Assembly: GCA_951213105.1 (NCBI GenBank)
Contig: OX578135.1
Location: 158,481,750 to 158,545,749 of the forward strand
DNA length: 64,000 nt
Direction: 5' to 3'
Source of the DNA: Amaurobius ferox
Lineage: Eukaryota > Arthropoda > Arachnida > Araneae > Amaurobiidae
The notes under the pieces were generated by a model. The model did no database searches. It worked only from the letters and a program-made list of their open reading frames with translations, and was not told where the DNA came from. The translations under genes and the position numbers were made by a program. Of this stretch, positions 22,310 to 34,719 are shown piece after piece; the stretch's first letter is position 1; each line of letters begins with the position of its first letter.

Positions 22310-23240
22310 ATATAAAAAATGGCCCGAGCTCAAATATTCATTATATAAATTACTCGGGCCTATTTAAGCCCTGATAACAAACCTTAAATTTTTTGCTCCC
22401 TCCAGTCCAAAATAAGAGCAAAGATCCGAGATCAAAAATTAATTTTAGAAATAAATTATCAAAAACTCGGGCTGGGCCCAATTAAACCCGAATAGCCAAG
22501 CTTGAATCTGGGCACCCCCAGTTTAAAATAGGAGCACAGGCCAGAGAATAGAAATTCATCATAAAAATTATCGTAAACTCGGGTCGTTGCTCAGTCAAAC
22601 CCCAAAGCTTGAATATCCAATCCTGTCTAAAATGGGATCACAGGCCCGTGAACAAACATTAATTATAACAATTATCGAATACTCGTGCCGGGCCCAGTTA
22701 AGCCCGAATAGCAAAGATTAAATCTGGGCCCCTCCAGTCCAAAATTGGTGCTGATTCCCGAGCTCAGATATTAATAAGGAAATAAAATATTATAAGTCCT
22801 GGCCGATCCTAGACAAATCCAAATAATTAAATTTAGTATTGGGCCCCCTCCAATCCAAAATAGAAGCATGGGCGCGAGATTAAAAATTTCTTATAAAAAT
22901 AAATTATCGGAAACTCGGGCTGGGCCCAGTTAATCCCCAAAGCTTGGATCTAGGCCCCTCCTGTCTAAAATAGGATCACAGGACCTAAAACAAAATTAAT
23001 CATAAAAATTACGAAAACTTGAGCCGGGCTCAGGCAAGCCCCAAAACTTGAATCTGGGCCCCTCCTGTCTAAAATATGATCACAGACCCGAGAACAAAAA
23101 TTCATCATAAAAATTATCGAATACTCGTACCTGGCCAATTAAGCCGAATAGCAAAGCTTGAATCTGGGCTCCTCCAATCCAATATAGGAGCGCAAGCCCG
23201 ATTTTAAATATTCCTTCTTATAATAATAAACGGACACTCG
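22310..23240. repeat. Minisatellite, eight units of about 104-116 bp
   Basis: Anchors of the type TCCAAAATAGGAGCACAG recur at 22405, 22521, 22625, 22737, 22853, 22963, 23067 and 23177. Each unit also carries ACTCGGGC, GGGCCCAGTTAAGCCC and CTTGAATCTGGGCCCCTCC. Units differ by point changes and small indels. The array is GC-richer than its surroundings. No coding frame runs through it. Confidence 0.88.
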
Positions 23241-23733
23241 GACCCGGCCAAGACTGGAAAATAAATAACAACGACATTATGACATATCGATATCATGAAG
23301 GTCTCCGACCTTATATCATCTTTGATGTAAATAGCAGCAAATATAGCGCAAATGTAAAATATGTGAACCGTGCAATAAAAGGGCACTTATCGGGCATCTA
23401 CAGAATTATAAAAAAAAAAATAAAGGAGTGATTCAGAGGCCGACGCCGGGGAAATGATTTGCTGCTTGCGAAATGACTAGATGCAGACAGTTTCAAAATA
23501 CCAAAGTTTAAATTTTGACAGGCATCTGTTTACTTTTAAATGTTTAATTACTAATTTTATGACTTTTAAAGATATATATTTTTTTATAAATAGCTTGAAC
23601 TGATACCATTTTCACACGAAAGAAGTATTAATAAATTAACTATTTTTGCTATTGATTCGTTTTCCTATTTTTGTATGTGCTTATATATGCGTTGATATTT
23701 TAAGGAAGTTTTAAAAATGAGATATAAACATAT

Positions 23734-24410
23734 TGTTGCGAACGCGCAATATTCTCTTTTGCGCCTCCTCTTTCGTCTGTCTCGAAGGCCAGGCGAAGAA
23801 AACACAGCGTGACGTCAGCATGACGTGAGGATGACGTGCTCAGGGTTTCTAGGATTTCCCAGTTAGAAGAAGGGTTTTCAGATTTGGCAATTTATCGCTA
23901 ATTTGGCGACAATTTATCGTCAATTTGGTGACTTCCGGAATGTTCCAGAAACTTAAAACTTTGTTCCAGAAATAACAATTAGACTAGGAGAGGAGATATG
24001 GAGAGATTTCCAGAAGTTTCTATAGAGAGACTATAAAAAGACTCATCACTTCGTTGGAGTGGAGTGGACGTGACACGAGCTACATTATTGGACTGTGATT
24101 TTTGTCAATGTTTTGACAATAGTAGCAGCTGTTTTGTTGTTGTTGAGACCCAGACCGTCCGACCTACCAGAAAGGTGTAAGGTAATCGTTTGGACGGCCG
24201 GGAAGTAGCAGCTGTTTTGTGAAATTACTTTCGTCAACATTCCGAGAATAATATCGCTTATTCTGTGAAATTAGTAGAGCAATTAAGTGCTATTTGATTG
24301 TATATTGTTCCTGTTTATTTCGTGCTTGTGAATAAACGTAAGTTATCCAAAAACGTGGACTCGTTCTTGTATTCTGCGTGTACACCCGCGATTTTAGAGG
24401 ATACGTTCGT

Positions 24411-24414
<4 letters not shown>
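23734..24414 (+). mobile_element. Solo LTR (Gypsy-type size and ends) with ATAT target duplication
   Basis: The segment starts TGTTGCGAACG and ends CGTTCGTAACA, so it has TG...CA ends with short imperfect inverted termini. It is flanked by ATAT on both sides. A TATA box (TATAAAAA at 24032) and a poly(A) signal (AATAAA at 24331) are placed as U3 and R should be. No internal retroviral region follows, so this is a solo LTR from recombination. A SINE fragment is nested at 24137-24203. Confidence 0.72.
24137..24203 (-). mobile_element. 5'-truncated SINE tail with 16-bp target duplication
   Basis: The insert is bracketed by AGTAGCAGCTGTTTTG at 24121-24136 and 24204-24219, an exact 16-bp duplication inside the solo LTR. 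Read on the minus strand, it is the last 67 bases of the SINE family, ending in CAA repeats. The duplication and the 5' truncation show LINE-mediated insertion. Confidence 0.85.

Positions 24415-24462
<48 letters not shown>
24415..24462. repeat. (AT)n microsatellite
   Basis: Nearly pure AT dinucleotide repeats directly follow the LTR, which was inserted at its edge. Confidence 0.9.
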
Positions 24463-24465
<3 letters not shown>

Positions 24466-24874
24466 AAGAAATAATGAATTTTATAGAAAAATTAGAGATA
24501 GGTGTACATGTGTGACCAAGTTATTTTTTAAAATAAAACGAAATATTTTTAATATTTAGAATATTAATCAAAAATAGTCATTTAAACGATAGAGATAAGT
24601 GAATTTTAATTAAGTGTAAATACATTCTAATTGACATTAGTTTACATTTTTTTTTCCAAATTCTTTGCTACAAGTCTTGATCAAGTTATGAATAACAAAG
24701 AGAAAAAAAATTTAAAAATATATATATATATATGAAATGATCTGCTATCAATGGATATTGATTTCTATTAAAACTTTAGAGAACTATTATAAATGTATTA
24801 TTGTATATTAAAGAACTATTTAGTGAATTAAAATATTGCGGTATGCGGATGAAAATTTGGTTACTAGCTATATT

Positions 24875-25803
24875 ACTTTCCTTATATATAATAATGTATA
24901 AGGAAAGTATTGTGACGGGGTTGAAAATTCGAATTCGAGTTTTCGACGGGAGAGCACGTTTCAAGCAGCCCTGATCACGAATCGAACATTTTCAGGTGAT
25001 GTCTGTATGTGTGTGTATGAGTGAAAGTAAGTGTGTGTGTGTGTCAGTGAGTCTGTGGAGACGATATTTGACGAACGAATGGACTGATTCGAACGAAATT
25101 TGGTACAAAAATTACAATCCGTGAATACTGGAAGCCTATTGTTTTTATATGCAATCGAACGTTCAGAACCCCCTAAATTTTAAAGTGAGATTTTGAAAAA
25201 ATCATCAAAAGATCAAAACCTCTAATAAAGTTAAGCAAATAGACATTTCTTATGTAATTTTTCATTAGAAAACGATTAACATAAATTTTAGAACGCTAGC
25301 ATGAACCGTTCTCGAGATATTTCACATTTTTCAAAAACATTATCAAAATTTCTATAAAATAAAAAAAAATATTGAGAAACATGTTCACTTTTTATATGCA
25401 ATATCATGCGATAAATTTAGTGACATCATTCTCGTGGATCTAGCTCGTTCCATTCATGTAAAAAGATACTTTGAGTAATACTTTTGTATTAGAAAGTCAA
25501 TAGTCATTTATCTGCTATAAGAATAAATTATTTCTCCATCTATAACGCTTGGCGAGATTTTGGCGACGAATTTGGTGGAATGTCACTAACTTGGCGAATT
25601 TTTTAAATGTTACCAAATCAAAGAAAATTTCGCCAAATGGATAAAAATGACGCTAAATCAATGAAAATGACGACTCTTTGATAAAAATTCAATATCTTGG
25701 AAAGAATATAAATATTTACTATAAGAATAACCTATTTCTTTTACTGTAAAAATAGTAAATTCATTTCATTATGTAAGGAAAATCATGTTCTGCCCACATC
25801 AGA
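24875..25803 (-). mobile_element. Family A repeat, copy A5
   Basis: The hairpin end is at 24875-24910 and the TCTGATG end at 25803. The GT-rich stretch at 25008-25047 is split by ATGAGTGAAAGTAAG. It is closest to A3 by eye. Confidence 0.7.
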
Positions 25804-25809
25804 TTTTTT

Positions 25810-26982
25810 TCTGTTAATGTTATAATATAACCCTTAACTTTTTAAAGATATAAATGAATTCTGAATACTGAAGTGACTACCTAAAAATAGCAGCCTTTAT
25901 ATAGATATATAATAAATTCTTTCTTTTATTATTTTTAATTCAAAGGGAGTCATGAATACTTTTAATACTTTTTAACAAATTCAAATATATTAAATTAAAA
26001 TGTTTTAAAACTTTTGATTATATCTCATAAAGATATTTTCTTCTATATACATTAAAGTTCTTATATTTATACTGTTTTTTTCAGTATATTTAAATTATTA
26101 TATGTAAAACTAAAATTAAAATTATGATATATGATATTAATGTTAAAATCTTAATGTAAGTTTTTGATTTTTACGTGATTTCAATCTTATAAAGACATTT
26201 AAAATTTAATTTCATTTAAAAATTATTGAATGAAATGTTTTAATTGTGGACGATACTGATACCGTATTTTCTAAATATATTTTTTTTTACTTTGCAAATT
26301 GTTATAAAATTTAAAGTGAAGTGTAAAATAAATAAAAGTCTTCAATTACAAATGGTTTCTTAATAATAACCTTAAACAGCAAATGATGTCTTGAATAACA
26401 AATGACGTCTGGTGCGCGACAAAGAACAGATTTAATTTGACAAAATGGCGCAAAATGAAGGGTTTCAAAAAAATGCAAATACTTTTAAACAAATTCAAAT
26501 TTTTAAAAAAAATCTCGAGGAGGTGCACATTATGAGGACGTCGAACACCTCTGTAATAATTTTCTTTGATGTCAGACACTTCGATTTTCCGCTACAGAGG
26601 ACGCAGACCGAAAACCAAATTCTTCTATCATGTAAGATACGATTCGTAACAAAACATAAGTACTATATGACCCCCTTAATAAAATATATTTCCATACAAC
26701 CCCCAAACAAAACATAGTTACTATACGAAACCTCCTAACAAAATATAATTTAAACACAATTCCCTTTATAACGGGCGATCCTCCCTTTGCAAATATCTGC
26801 AACGGTAGTGTCTTCAAAAAACATAAATTACTATATATCCCCGCCTTCTAAGTACCTATCCCACGGACAGAGAAACATGCTATACTTTGAATTAAAAATA
26901 TTAAATTAATAATTCCCACAAAGTGACAGAGAGCATTAATGATCAAATTTAATAGATAAAACCAAGGACAAAACGTTCTTTA
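25810..26982. other. AT-rich spacer with a short tandem repeat
   Basis: A unit of about 57 bp containing CAAAACATA and ACTATA, then CCCCC or CCTCC, recurs near 26650, 26708 and, decayed, 26818. A 90-codon frame at 26445-26717 and its antisense partner run into this array and are not credible genes. Confidence 0.45.
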
Positions 26983-28291
26983 AACAAGAAAGATCAATCA
27001 TGATTAAAGCATTGATTATGAAACACTTTCCAACAGCAATGCAATTTTATTTAAACATGTCTAAAATGCAATACATTCCTCGGTAATATTTTCAAACTTC
27101 TCACAATACTACATTGATTTATTATATTTGAAAACTTAAACCTTCATAAAAAAAAATGAACTTCATTCAAATGACAGCATTGAAATATAAATTGCCTGGT
27201 TTAAACATCTCTAAAATGTGATATATTACTCGATAATAACTTTAGAATTATCATAATACCACGATAATTTATTATATTTAAAAACTTTATCGAAAACAAC
27301 TGAAATTCATTCAAATGACGTCATAGAAAAAATAACACGCCTGGCTCTCTCTAAAAAAGCAGCATTTCATCCATAAATAATTTCCCATTCATGTCATTCA
27401 TCACAATACCATAATAATTTATTTTATTTAAAAATTAAGACCATGGAGCTACAAGTAATTTAACTCTATGCTTAAAACTTCATCGCAAAAAATCGTCCTT
27501 CTCTCGGTAAAGTCAATGAATATTTCTTTCATATCAGCTATGCAGACTCCATGAGCTAAATTCTTTTGCGTTAAAAAAATACAGCAATTTCTATACAACT
27601 CATCCTACATATTTTGCTGTTTACATTTTACATAAGTGAAAAATAGGTTTCGTTGTAGAAATAATCAAATTTGGATGAGCATTTAAACTCATATATATTG
27701 TAATTTGCGTTGATTTAGTATGTAGATGCACAGAATTTAAACCAAAATAAAGTGGTTTTAGGACGGATACAACACTCAATATGAAATAAAAAGAACTTTA
27801 AAAATCACGATTTTGAGACAAGATGGATGCCATATATCATTTTGAAGTGTATCACGTGATACTTTCATATCATGATCACGTGATCGTTTCATATAAGAGG
27901 TATTATTATTATTTTAATTTTTATTTAAAAAACTACTGAATATATTTCGCTGAATTTTTTTTTATATATTTTATGGAACAATTTGAATATTACCTAAAAA
28001 TTTCGAAGCAATTTGTGAATTTTAAATCCACTTAAAAAATGTTTGAAAAATTAGGTCCCATAAGGCTCAATGTATTTCATTTTTTCAACCCGGGTTCAAT
28101 CCAAAACTAATTGGGTGATATTATTCATTTATATTCCCGTAGGTCCTACAGACCGTCTGAACAACATACTAAAATTTCATTTTGATTAAGTCATTTTTAC
28201 GGTAGTTATCGTGCTAACGGACAGACAGACAGACAGACAGACAGAATGAACAAAGTCATAAACACTTTTCAACTTTGTTATAAAGTGTTAA
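26983..28291 (+). mobile_element. Family B repeat, copy B1
   Basis: It starts AACAAGAAAGATCAATCATG, which contains a small hairpin (ATGCTT-like/AAGCAT). It ends with a stem-loop of AACACTTTTCAAC and GTTATAAAGTGTT. The 5' subterminal AACACTTTCCAAC is complementary to that outer arm. A (GACA)n tract lies just before the 3' stem. It is non-coding, with the same architecture as family A but unrelated sequence. Confidence 0.65.
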
Positions 28292-28464
28292 AAACGAAAG
28301 ATCTTCTATTTAACATCCTAAAAGACGTACAAAATATTGTTAAAAACTGCCAGAGCGCTTTCGGACGCATATACGCCCTTCATTGTGTCCAAAAGCGCTC
28401 TGGCAGTTTTTAACAATATTTTGTACGCCTTTTAGGATGTTAAATAAAAGACCTTTCGTTTTTT
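28290..28464. repeat. Foldback element D1, arms about 76 bp
   Basis: The text from AAACGAAAGATCTTC through TTTAACATCCTAAAA to GCCAGAGCGCTTTCGG recurs, inverted, up to 28464 with only a few mismatches. About 20 bases lie between the arms. It directly abuts the 3' end of B1. One arm is homologous to 40527-40612. Confidence 0.8.
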
Positions 28465-30879
28465 AAAAAACGTTTTGTCTTTGGTTTTATCTATTGTATG
28501 CAGACCTGATACCAATCTTGATTATTTGATCAAATTTAATTTACAAATAGTGAGTTATCGCCAACTTGGCGGCATTTCCCTGAAGTTTATTAACATAATT
28601 TGGCATGCCAGATAATTGTGTTTCGATTAGGTGCAGAAGAATATAAATTTAATCTTGCGTAGCTTAAAATAAAAATGATATATCAAATTTCAAATTGGTA
28701 AAAGATAAATTAAAATCGAAAGGATTCTAACTCATGAATGTGGGTGTGCATTTGTGGTTTTAGACACAAACAGATAAATTGAGAGAATTTCATTCAGATC
28801 ATTATACATAATTTGTGTTGTGCCATACCCCCCCCCCCCTCCTCACCATGCGAGATTATGGGTTGGCCCCCTTACCACATGTATTTTTCAAAATACCTAT
28901 TCCACAACCTTCTTTAGGGTCCCTTTACAAGCTCTGCCCTTCCCCCTGTATTGCGTATGTGTATATGTCTCTGTAAGATGTGGACACGATAATTCAAGAG
29001 TGAATGCCTGGTTATGGGATTTCTATGAATGGTCATATTATGCATACATATTATGGCCATACTTGCATAATATGACCATTCATATGGTCATATGAATGGT
29101 CATATTATGCAAGACTTGAACTAGATAGAACGTAATAATTTTCGCATAATTAGAAAACGAATTATACGAATCTATACCATGGAAGAATTTTATAGTATAA
29201 TTTCTTATAGGAATCAATGCCAATTCTCGGAACAATTCCATGAACTCATAGTTTGAACTACAATATGAATGTAAATGGTAATAAAATGGTGATCAGTCGA
29301 ATTCGCCCATTTATTGACGTTGCCTACTTGGAAAAATAAATTTTCTAAAAATTTTTACAAAAAATTTTCAAAGAATAACTTTCGAATGAAAAATCATAAA
29401 AATATATACAATATTTACTATTTTTAATAGTACCGTAGAATTCCGTCTGCTCCCAATTCGATAGGCGTGCGTTCCTCTCAGTTTCTACGCTCTATTTTTT
29501 GCCCATGCGTATTGGTAATCTTAATTAGGAAAGAAACCTGTGATCAAACTTTGGAATGGCGTATTTTGGAGAAGAAAAAAATATTCCCATTTGCACCTGT
29601 ATTGCCAGTTGATTGCCTGTTTTCAAAATGATTGCGAGTGCGGTTTATTTATTTATTTATTTTTTTATCCGGAAAGGTAAAAATTAACGAACAGCTGCTT
29701 GTACTTTCGAAAAAGAGGTAGCATTAAGGCAATCAAACAGCCTTTGAATACGAATTAGGAACACTGTATCCAGTTTTCAGAAGAAATTGCGTAATCTATA
29801 ATTTAAAGTTAGCCGTTTTATTTATTTATTGGCAAGTCATTAACAGTTTCGATTTTAGATTTACGGCAGATGAACAGACGGGTGTTTTAGAAATGCTAGC
29901 AAAAAAATCCTAGATGAACTGGGGTAGGAACTTTAATACACACCCGCTCTTCAAAATCGAGTTCAGTTTTACTACAAACGTGCCACTATGACGCAAACCC
30001 GGGTTGAAATTTTCAACCCGTTCACGATATTTAATATATAAAAGGAAAAAATTGAGGATTTAAAATGAAAAATCCTTTGAAATCCGCAATGGATTAGAAT
30101 GGAGTTTTTTTCAGGCAAGGAGGTTGAGTCCATGGAATATTCTGGTATAAGTTTTATTCCCTTATAATGAAGTGTAGGAAAACAAGAAATAAAACCTGTT
30201 TCTGTCTGTCCGTTTGTCATGACCGATATTTAAGTCATGAACAGCTTAACGGATTTAGGTTAAGTTTTATTAGGGACAGATACATTTTAAAGCTTTATTA
30301 GGAGCAGGTACTTTTTTAATCCTTATTTGGAGCAGGTATACGGTTAAAAATCCTTCCGATTTTGTACCGTGTTAATGCATAAAAAAAAAAAAAATCCAAT
30401 TCTGCGAAATTCAAAATTCGATTTTAAGTTAAATATATATCCTTAAATATGCAATATTGTATTTTGATGACATTTTCCAAGCAATAATATTTAACTTAGA
30501 CAGCATTTGATATAAGTTTCAACCTTCTATCCGCGAAACGACAGAGCTTGGAATACCAGTTATTGTTTTTTTGCAAGGACCACTTATAGCTTGAAAACAC
30601 TTCAACCGATTTACATTATAATTTTATATATATATATTTTTTCATTGCTTTGTTTAAACTTGAATGAGAGTAGGTTTACGGATAAAAAAAAATGTTTCCA
30701 TGTTTGTACCGATTTAATTTATAAAAATAAAAAATTCGAAAAGACGTTTGCAAACTAAATATTTCCTGAAATACGTGACCTTTTAGACAAAACTGTTATC
30801 CGTGCAGTGATGCCAGATACTGGGAATGCTTTTATATTTTTATTATACTCCTACACTTAACCATGCTACAACAAGAATA
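28465..30879. other. Non-coding spacer with palindrome and decayed repeats
   Basis: A C homopolymer run lies at 28830-28841. A strong palindrome lies at 29062-29113. Text near 29998-30060 (GGGTTGAAATTTTCAACCCG followed by a TTTCCTT-like end, inverted) recalls the family A terminus and may be a relic. No gene is seen. Confidence 0.4.
29062..29113. repeat. Perfect palindrome, 25-bp arms, 2-nt centre
   Basis: Bases 29062-29086 are the reverse complement of 29089-29113. A third copy of the AATGGTCATATTATGCA text lies just upstream at 29027-29043, so the region is an inverted-plus-direct repeat cluster. Confidence 0.88.
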
Positions 30880-32041
30880 AACAAGAAAGATCAATCATGC
30901 ATAAAGCATTGATTATGAAAAACTTTCCAACTTACATCTCTAAAATGCGATACATTCCTTGGTAATATTTTTAAAATTATCACAATACTACATTAATTTA
31001 TTATATTTGAAAACTTCACCGAAAACAAATAAACTTTATTCAAATAACGTCATCAAAATATAAATCGCCTGGCTCTCTATATAAAAGTATTCATTCATAA
31101 ACATTTATAAACATTATTTCATTCATAAACATTTTTCCAATCCTTTCATTCATCACAATACTACACTAATTTATTTTATTTAAAAACTTAAAACCATGGA
31201 GGTACAAGTAATTTAACTCTATGCTTAAATCTTCATCGAAAACATCATCTGCATCGCTATGCAAAATCAATGTAAGTTTCAGTCATATCAGCTATACTGC
31301 AGACTCCATGAGCTAAGTAATTTTGCGTTAAAGAAATGCAGCAATTCTTATACAACTCATTCTACATCTTTTGGTGTTTGCATTCTCCATAAGTGAAAAT
31401 TAGGCTTCGTTGTAGAAGTAGTCGAAATTTAATGATCATTTAAACTCAAATATATATTGCAATTGCGTTGTTTCATAATGTAGATGCACAGAATTTAAGT
31501 TAAAATAAAGCGGTTTTAGGCCGGATACAACACTAAATATAAATTAAAAGAAACTTTAAAAATCACGATTTTGAGACAAGATGGATGCCATATTTTATTT
31601 TGAAGTGAATCAAGTGATCTCTTCATATAATGGTCACGTGATCTCTTCATATGAAGGGTGCAATTATTATTTTAATTTTTATTTAAAAAACTACTGAATA
31701 TATTTTGCTGAATTTTTTTTTATATATTTTATGGGATAACTTGAATATTTCCTAAAACTTTCGAAGCAATTTGTGAATTTTAAATTCGCTTAAAAAATGT
31801 TTGAAAAATTAGGTCCCATAGGGTTCAATGTATTTCATTTTTTCAACCCTGGTCCAATTCAAAACTAATTGGGTGATATTATTCATTTATATCTCCATAG
31901 GTCCAACAGACCGACTGAACAACATACTAAAATTTCATTTTGATGAAGTTATTTTTACGGCAGTTATCGCGCTAACGGACAGACAGACAGACAGAATGAA
32001 CAGAGCCATAAACACTTTTCAACTGTGTTGTAAAGTGTTAA
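30880..32041 (+). mobile_element. Family B repeat, copy B2
   Basis: The copy has both family ends: AACAAGAAAG start and AAAGTGTTA stem end. It lacks a stretch present in B1 and B3 after the first terminal block. The (GACA)n tract is short (31977-31995). Confidence 0.65.
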
Positions 32042-33511
32042 AAAATCACGGCCCACCCCTCGTTATTCGTACAATAAAAGTAACCAATTAAACGATGCCA
32101 TTTGACAGTGAATGACATCCTCTACAAATTTATATGCATAAAATTTTTTACAAAAAAACAGTCTGTATATCTAAATGTGCAGCACCAACTTCATAATTAT
32201 TAATAGCAACACCCAATTTCGACGTTAGAATTCGAATCTATATCATAATTAAATCTTAGATACTGAATTTCAAGTCTTATTTGATTTGGTCGTTCTTGTA
32301 TTATGAATATATAAAGTTTTGAGCTCCTAATATTTAATTAGTTTTCCCGACTTTTATTTGTGTCTTCCAAAATGTTTTTATCATGCTAATTGTTTTATTA
32401 CATTGCTATTAAAAACCAAAATCTAAGTAATATTTCTTTCTTTTTCTTTAAAGAACTTTTAGTATGAAATGTGAATTATGAAATTAATAAGCGAAAAGAA
32501 ACATATGAATAGAAAATTTGAGATATTTTTTATAGAAATCGATTCAGAAGGACATTTGATATGACTGCAAAATTTATGCTGTTTCCTCCCGGTAGTTTCT
32601 TAGCTATATTTAAATTTTCATCATTAGTGTAATTTTAGAGAAGCATTCATTAGTTACAAAAAGAAATGGCTAATTTGAAAAATTACAAATCAGAGAAAAA
32701 TTTGAAAACTTAATCATTTACCCTTTTCATGCAACCTAAAATCTACCAGCATGTAAATTCTGTAACAACGGAAAAATTACTTATAATGTTTTATTCATAA
32801 TTATAAAAATTAAGAAGTAATTAAAAATAGGGAGTATTTAAAAAAAATAACTAATTAAGAAATAAGATCTGCTTTGCACTATGACGCCATCTTGTGAACT
32901 TTAGATCGATGACGTCATCTTATATATTAGATCTTAGATAAGAATCGATAAGCTCTCATTTTAGTACTGTAATTAGTGTGTATAACATTCATTTCTAGTT
33001 TGGATGTAGGCTGATGAAGACCTCATTCTGTAAGTAATTTTCATGTTTTTGCTAACTATTCTTGTATATTCCGCGTGATGTGGTTAGCATATCCCCTAAA
33101 GTTATAAAAATATACAAAATTTTCCTACGTAATTAATATTAGTATGATTAAAAATTGTGAACTTTAACTAAGTTTGGTACATATTTTCACTTCATGATTT
33201 CGAAAATGAATAAAATGATGTAGAAATTCTCCCATATACATAAAAATTGTGTTTAGCACAATCCAATGTTGCACGATTCATTGAAAATTACAAGTTCTAA
33301 CCACTTCATATCTTATCATATGTAATCTGTTTGCACATGACACTCGATTTAGATCACGTGATTGCACTTATGTAGTGACCCGATAAGACATTTCAACCTT
33401 GGGCGTTGCATGGATAGGTTCAGTTCGTTCATAGCTGTAACAAATTTATAGTGTTTTAAAAATAAATCTTATACTGTAAATGTGGTACTTGGATGTTACT
33501 ATCTACAAATA
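32042..33511. other. Spacer upstream of PC4-like pseudogene
   Basis: No coding sequence is recognised. A short stretch at 32877-32945 carries repeated GATGACGTCATC/GACGCCATC text. A consensus donor-like CATTCTGTAAGTAA at 33024-33037 could end a 5'UTR exon of the PC4-like gene; this is speculative. Confidence 0.35.
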
Positions 33512-34386
33512 ATGTCTAAAATTCAAAGTATGCCATCACTCGAACAGTCAATTTCTAGTGGAAATAGTGTGGAGTTATCGGTTTCTGCCCTAGATGAAAC
33601 AACATCTGTGGATATTGTCTGAGATGTGATTAATTCACCCTCACCAAAGTTTGCGGCGGATTGGTTATACACCTATCTTATGTCCCGGCCACACAATTTG
33701 TTACCATAAACCCCTGGGTTGGTCGTGTGGTCTGGGTCTTCTACCTATCTTATGTCCTTTCCCGGCCACACACTTTGCTACCATAAACCCTTGGGTTGGT
33801 CGTGTGGTCTGGGCCTTCAACCTATCTTATGTCATCCATAGTCCTAGCAGAAACAGGTACCACTGCCAATTCACAAGTCCTCACCGAGGGCGGAAACTCA
33901 ACTCAAGATCTGCTTTCTTGTGCTCTAACACACAGCGGAGTTTTATGCTCCACTACAGAATTTGTTTTGACTGAATCTACTTCTTCAGATTCTGTGCAAG
34001 ATGCGCTCCGTCGTTGCCATTTAGGTTCTGGTGTCTATGTATATTTGAAACTTCGCCAGGGGAAGCTAAAAGTGTATATATGGAAATATCTCTCTAAAGA
34101 ACTAAATGAACTACTTCCTACGCGTGAAGACGTTACATTGACACCTGCTACTTGGAGTGAATTTTCTCAAAAATTGTGGTCGTTCAATATTCTATATGCG
34201 GATACCTCTTTCGTCAGTCGCAATGAGTTGTTTTGTTTCAATGGCAATGGAAAACTGCATTTACAGAAGATAATTCAATTATATGATTCAAAATTTTGTC
34301 TAACACAGTGCCATATTACTTTAGATAAAAATCAAATAACATGTTTAAAGAATTGTGTTAACAACATTAGTATGAAACTTCAATGA
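33512..34386 (+). pseudogene. PC4/p15-like ssDNA-binding coactivator gene, broken
   Basis: The start codon at 33512 opens a Ser-rich leader ending at an in-frame TGA (33620). The same frame continues to 33684, where a 149-bp SINE-tail duplication, not a multiple of three, breaks it. Beyond it, an open frame to 34386 includes GVYVYLKLRQGKLKVYIWKY and VTLTPATWSEFSQKL. These correspond to the PC4/Sub1 C-terminal fold: basic beta strands, then the conserved leucine/Trp helix. A second half (GKLHLQKIIQLYDSKFCLT, then ITLDKNQITCLKNC) looks like another, weaker PC4-like unit. PC4 proteins bind single-stranded DNA as dimers and act in transcription and repair. The Ser/Thr-rich N-terminus also fits PC4. 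Homology may continue, frame-shifted, to about 34730. Not clear whether host retrocopy or element gene. Confidence 0.6.
33671..33833 (+). mobile_element. Duplicated SINE-tail insertion with 14-bp target repeats
   Basis: ACCTATCTTATGTC occurs three times (33671, 33743 and 33820). Between the copies lie two near-identical SINE-tail segments, each with CCCGGCCACACA, ACCATAAACCC and GGTCGTGTGGTCTGGG. The simplest reading is one insertion with a 14-bp target duplication, followed by unequal duplication of tail plus target. It interrupts the PC4-like gene. Confidence 0.7.
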
Positions 34387-34719
34387 AGTATATTTACAGA
34401 GTGTCTTCCTGCTCAAATAGTAAAAATATAGGATACTATAACCTTTTTACCATCAGCTATTTGTGACAAAAAATTTGCATTCGAACATTTAATCTCTTGT
34501 ATTCATGACAGTATGATAGAAAACTTTTCAAATGTGTTGCTCAAATAGAAGGTCAAAGTTACCATGAATGTCTTTACAGCACTCCATTAGAAATGTACGA
34601 CAGTGTGCATGAACAAGTGCTTCTAAATGTTGACATTAATAACATAGCAAAGAAAGTTTTGCTGCGTGGGGAATAAGTCTTTTACTGGTATGATCGAAAT
34701 TTTTTCAAGTCATTAAAAT

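Noticed and set aside
33651..33974. 107-codon frame across the SINE-tail duplication
   Set aside because: Most of it is non-coding SINE text, and it leaves the PC4-like frame.
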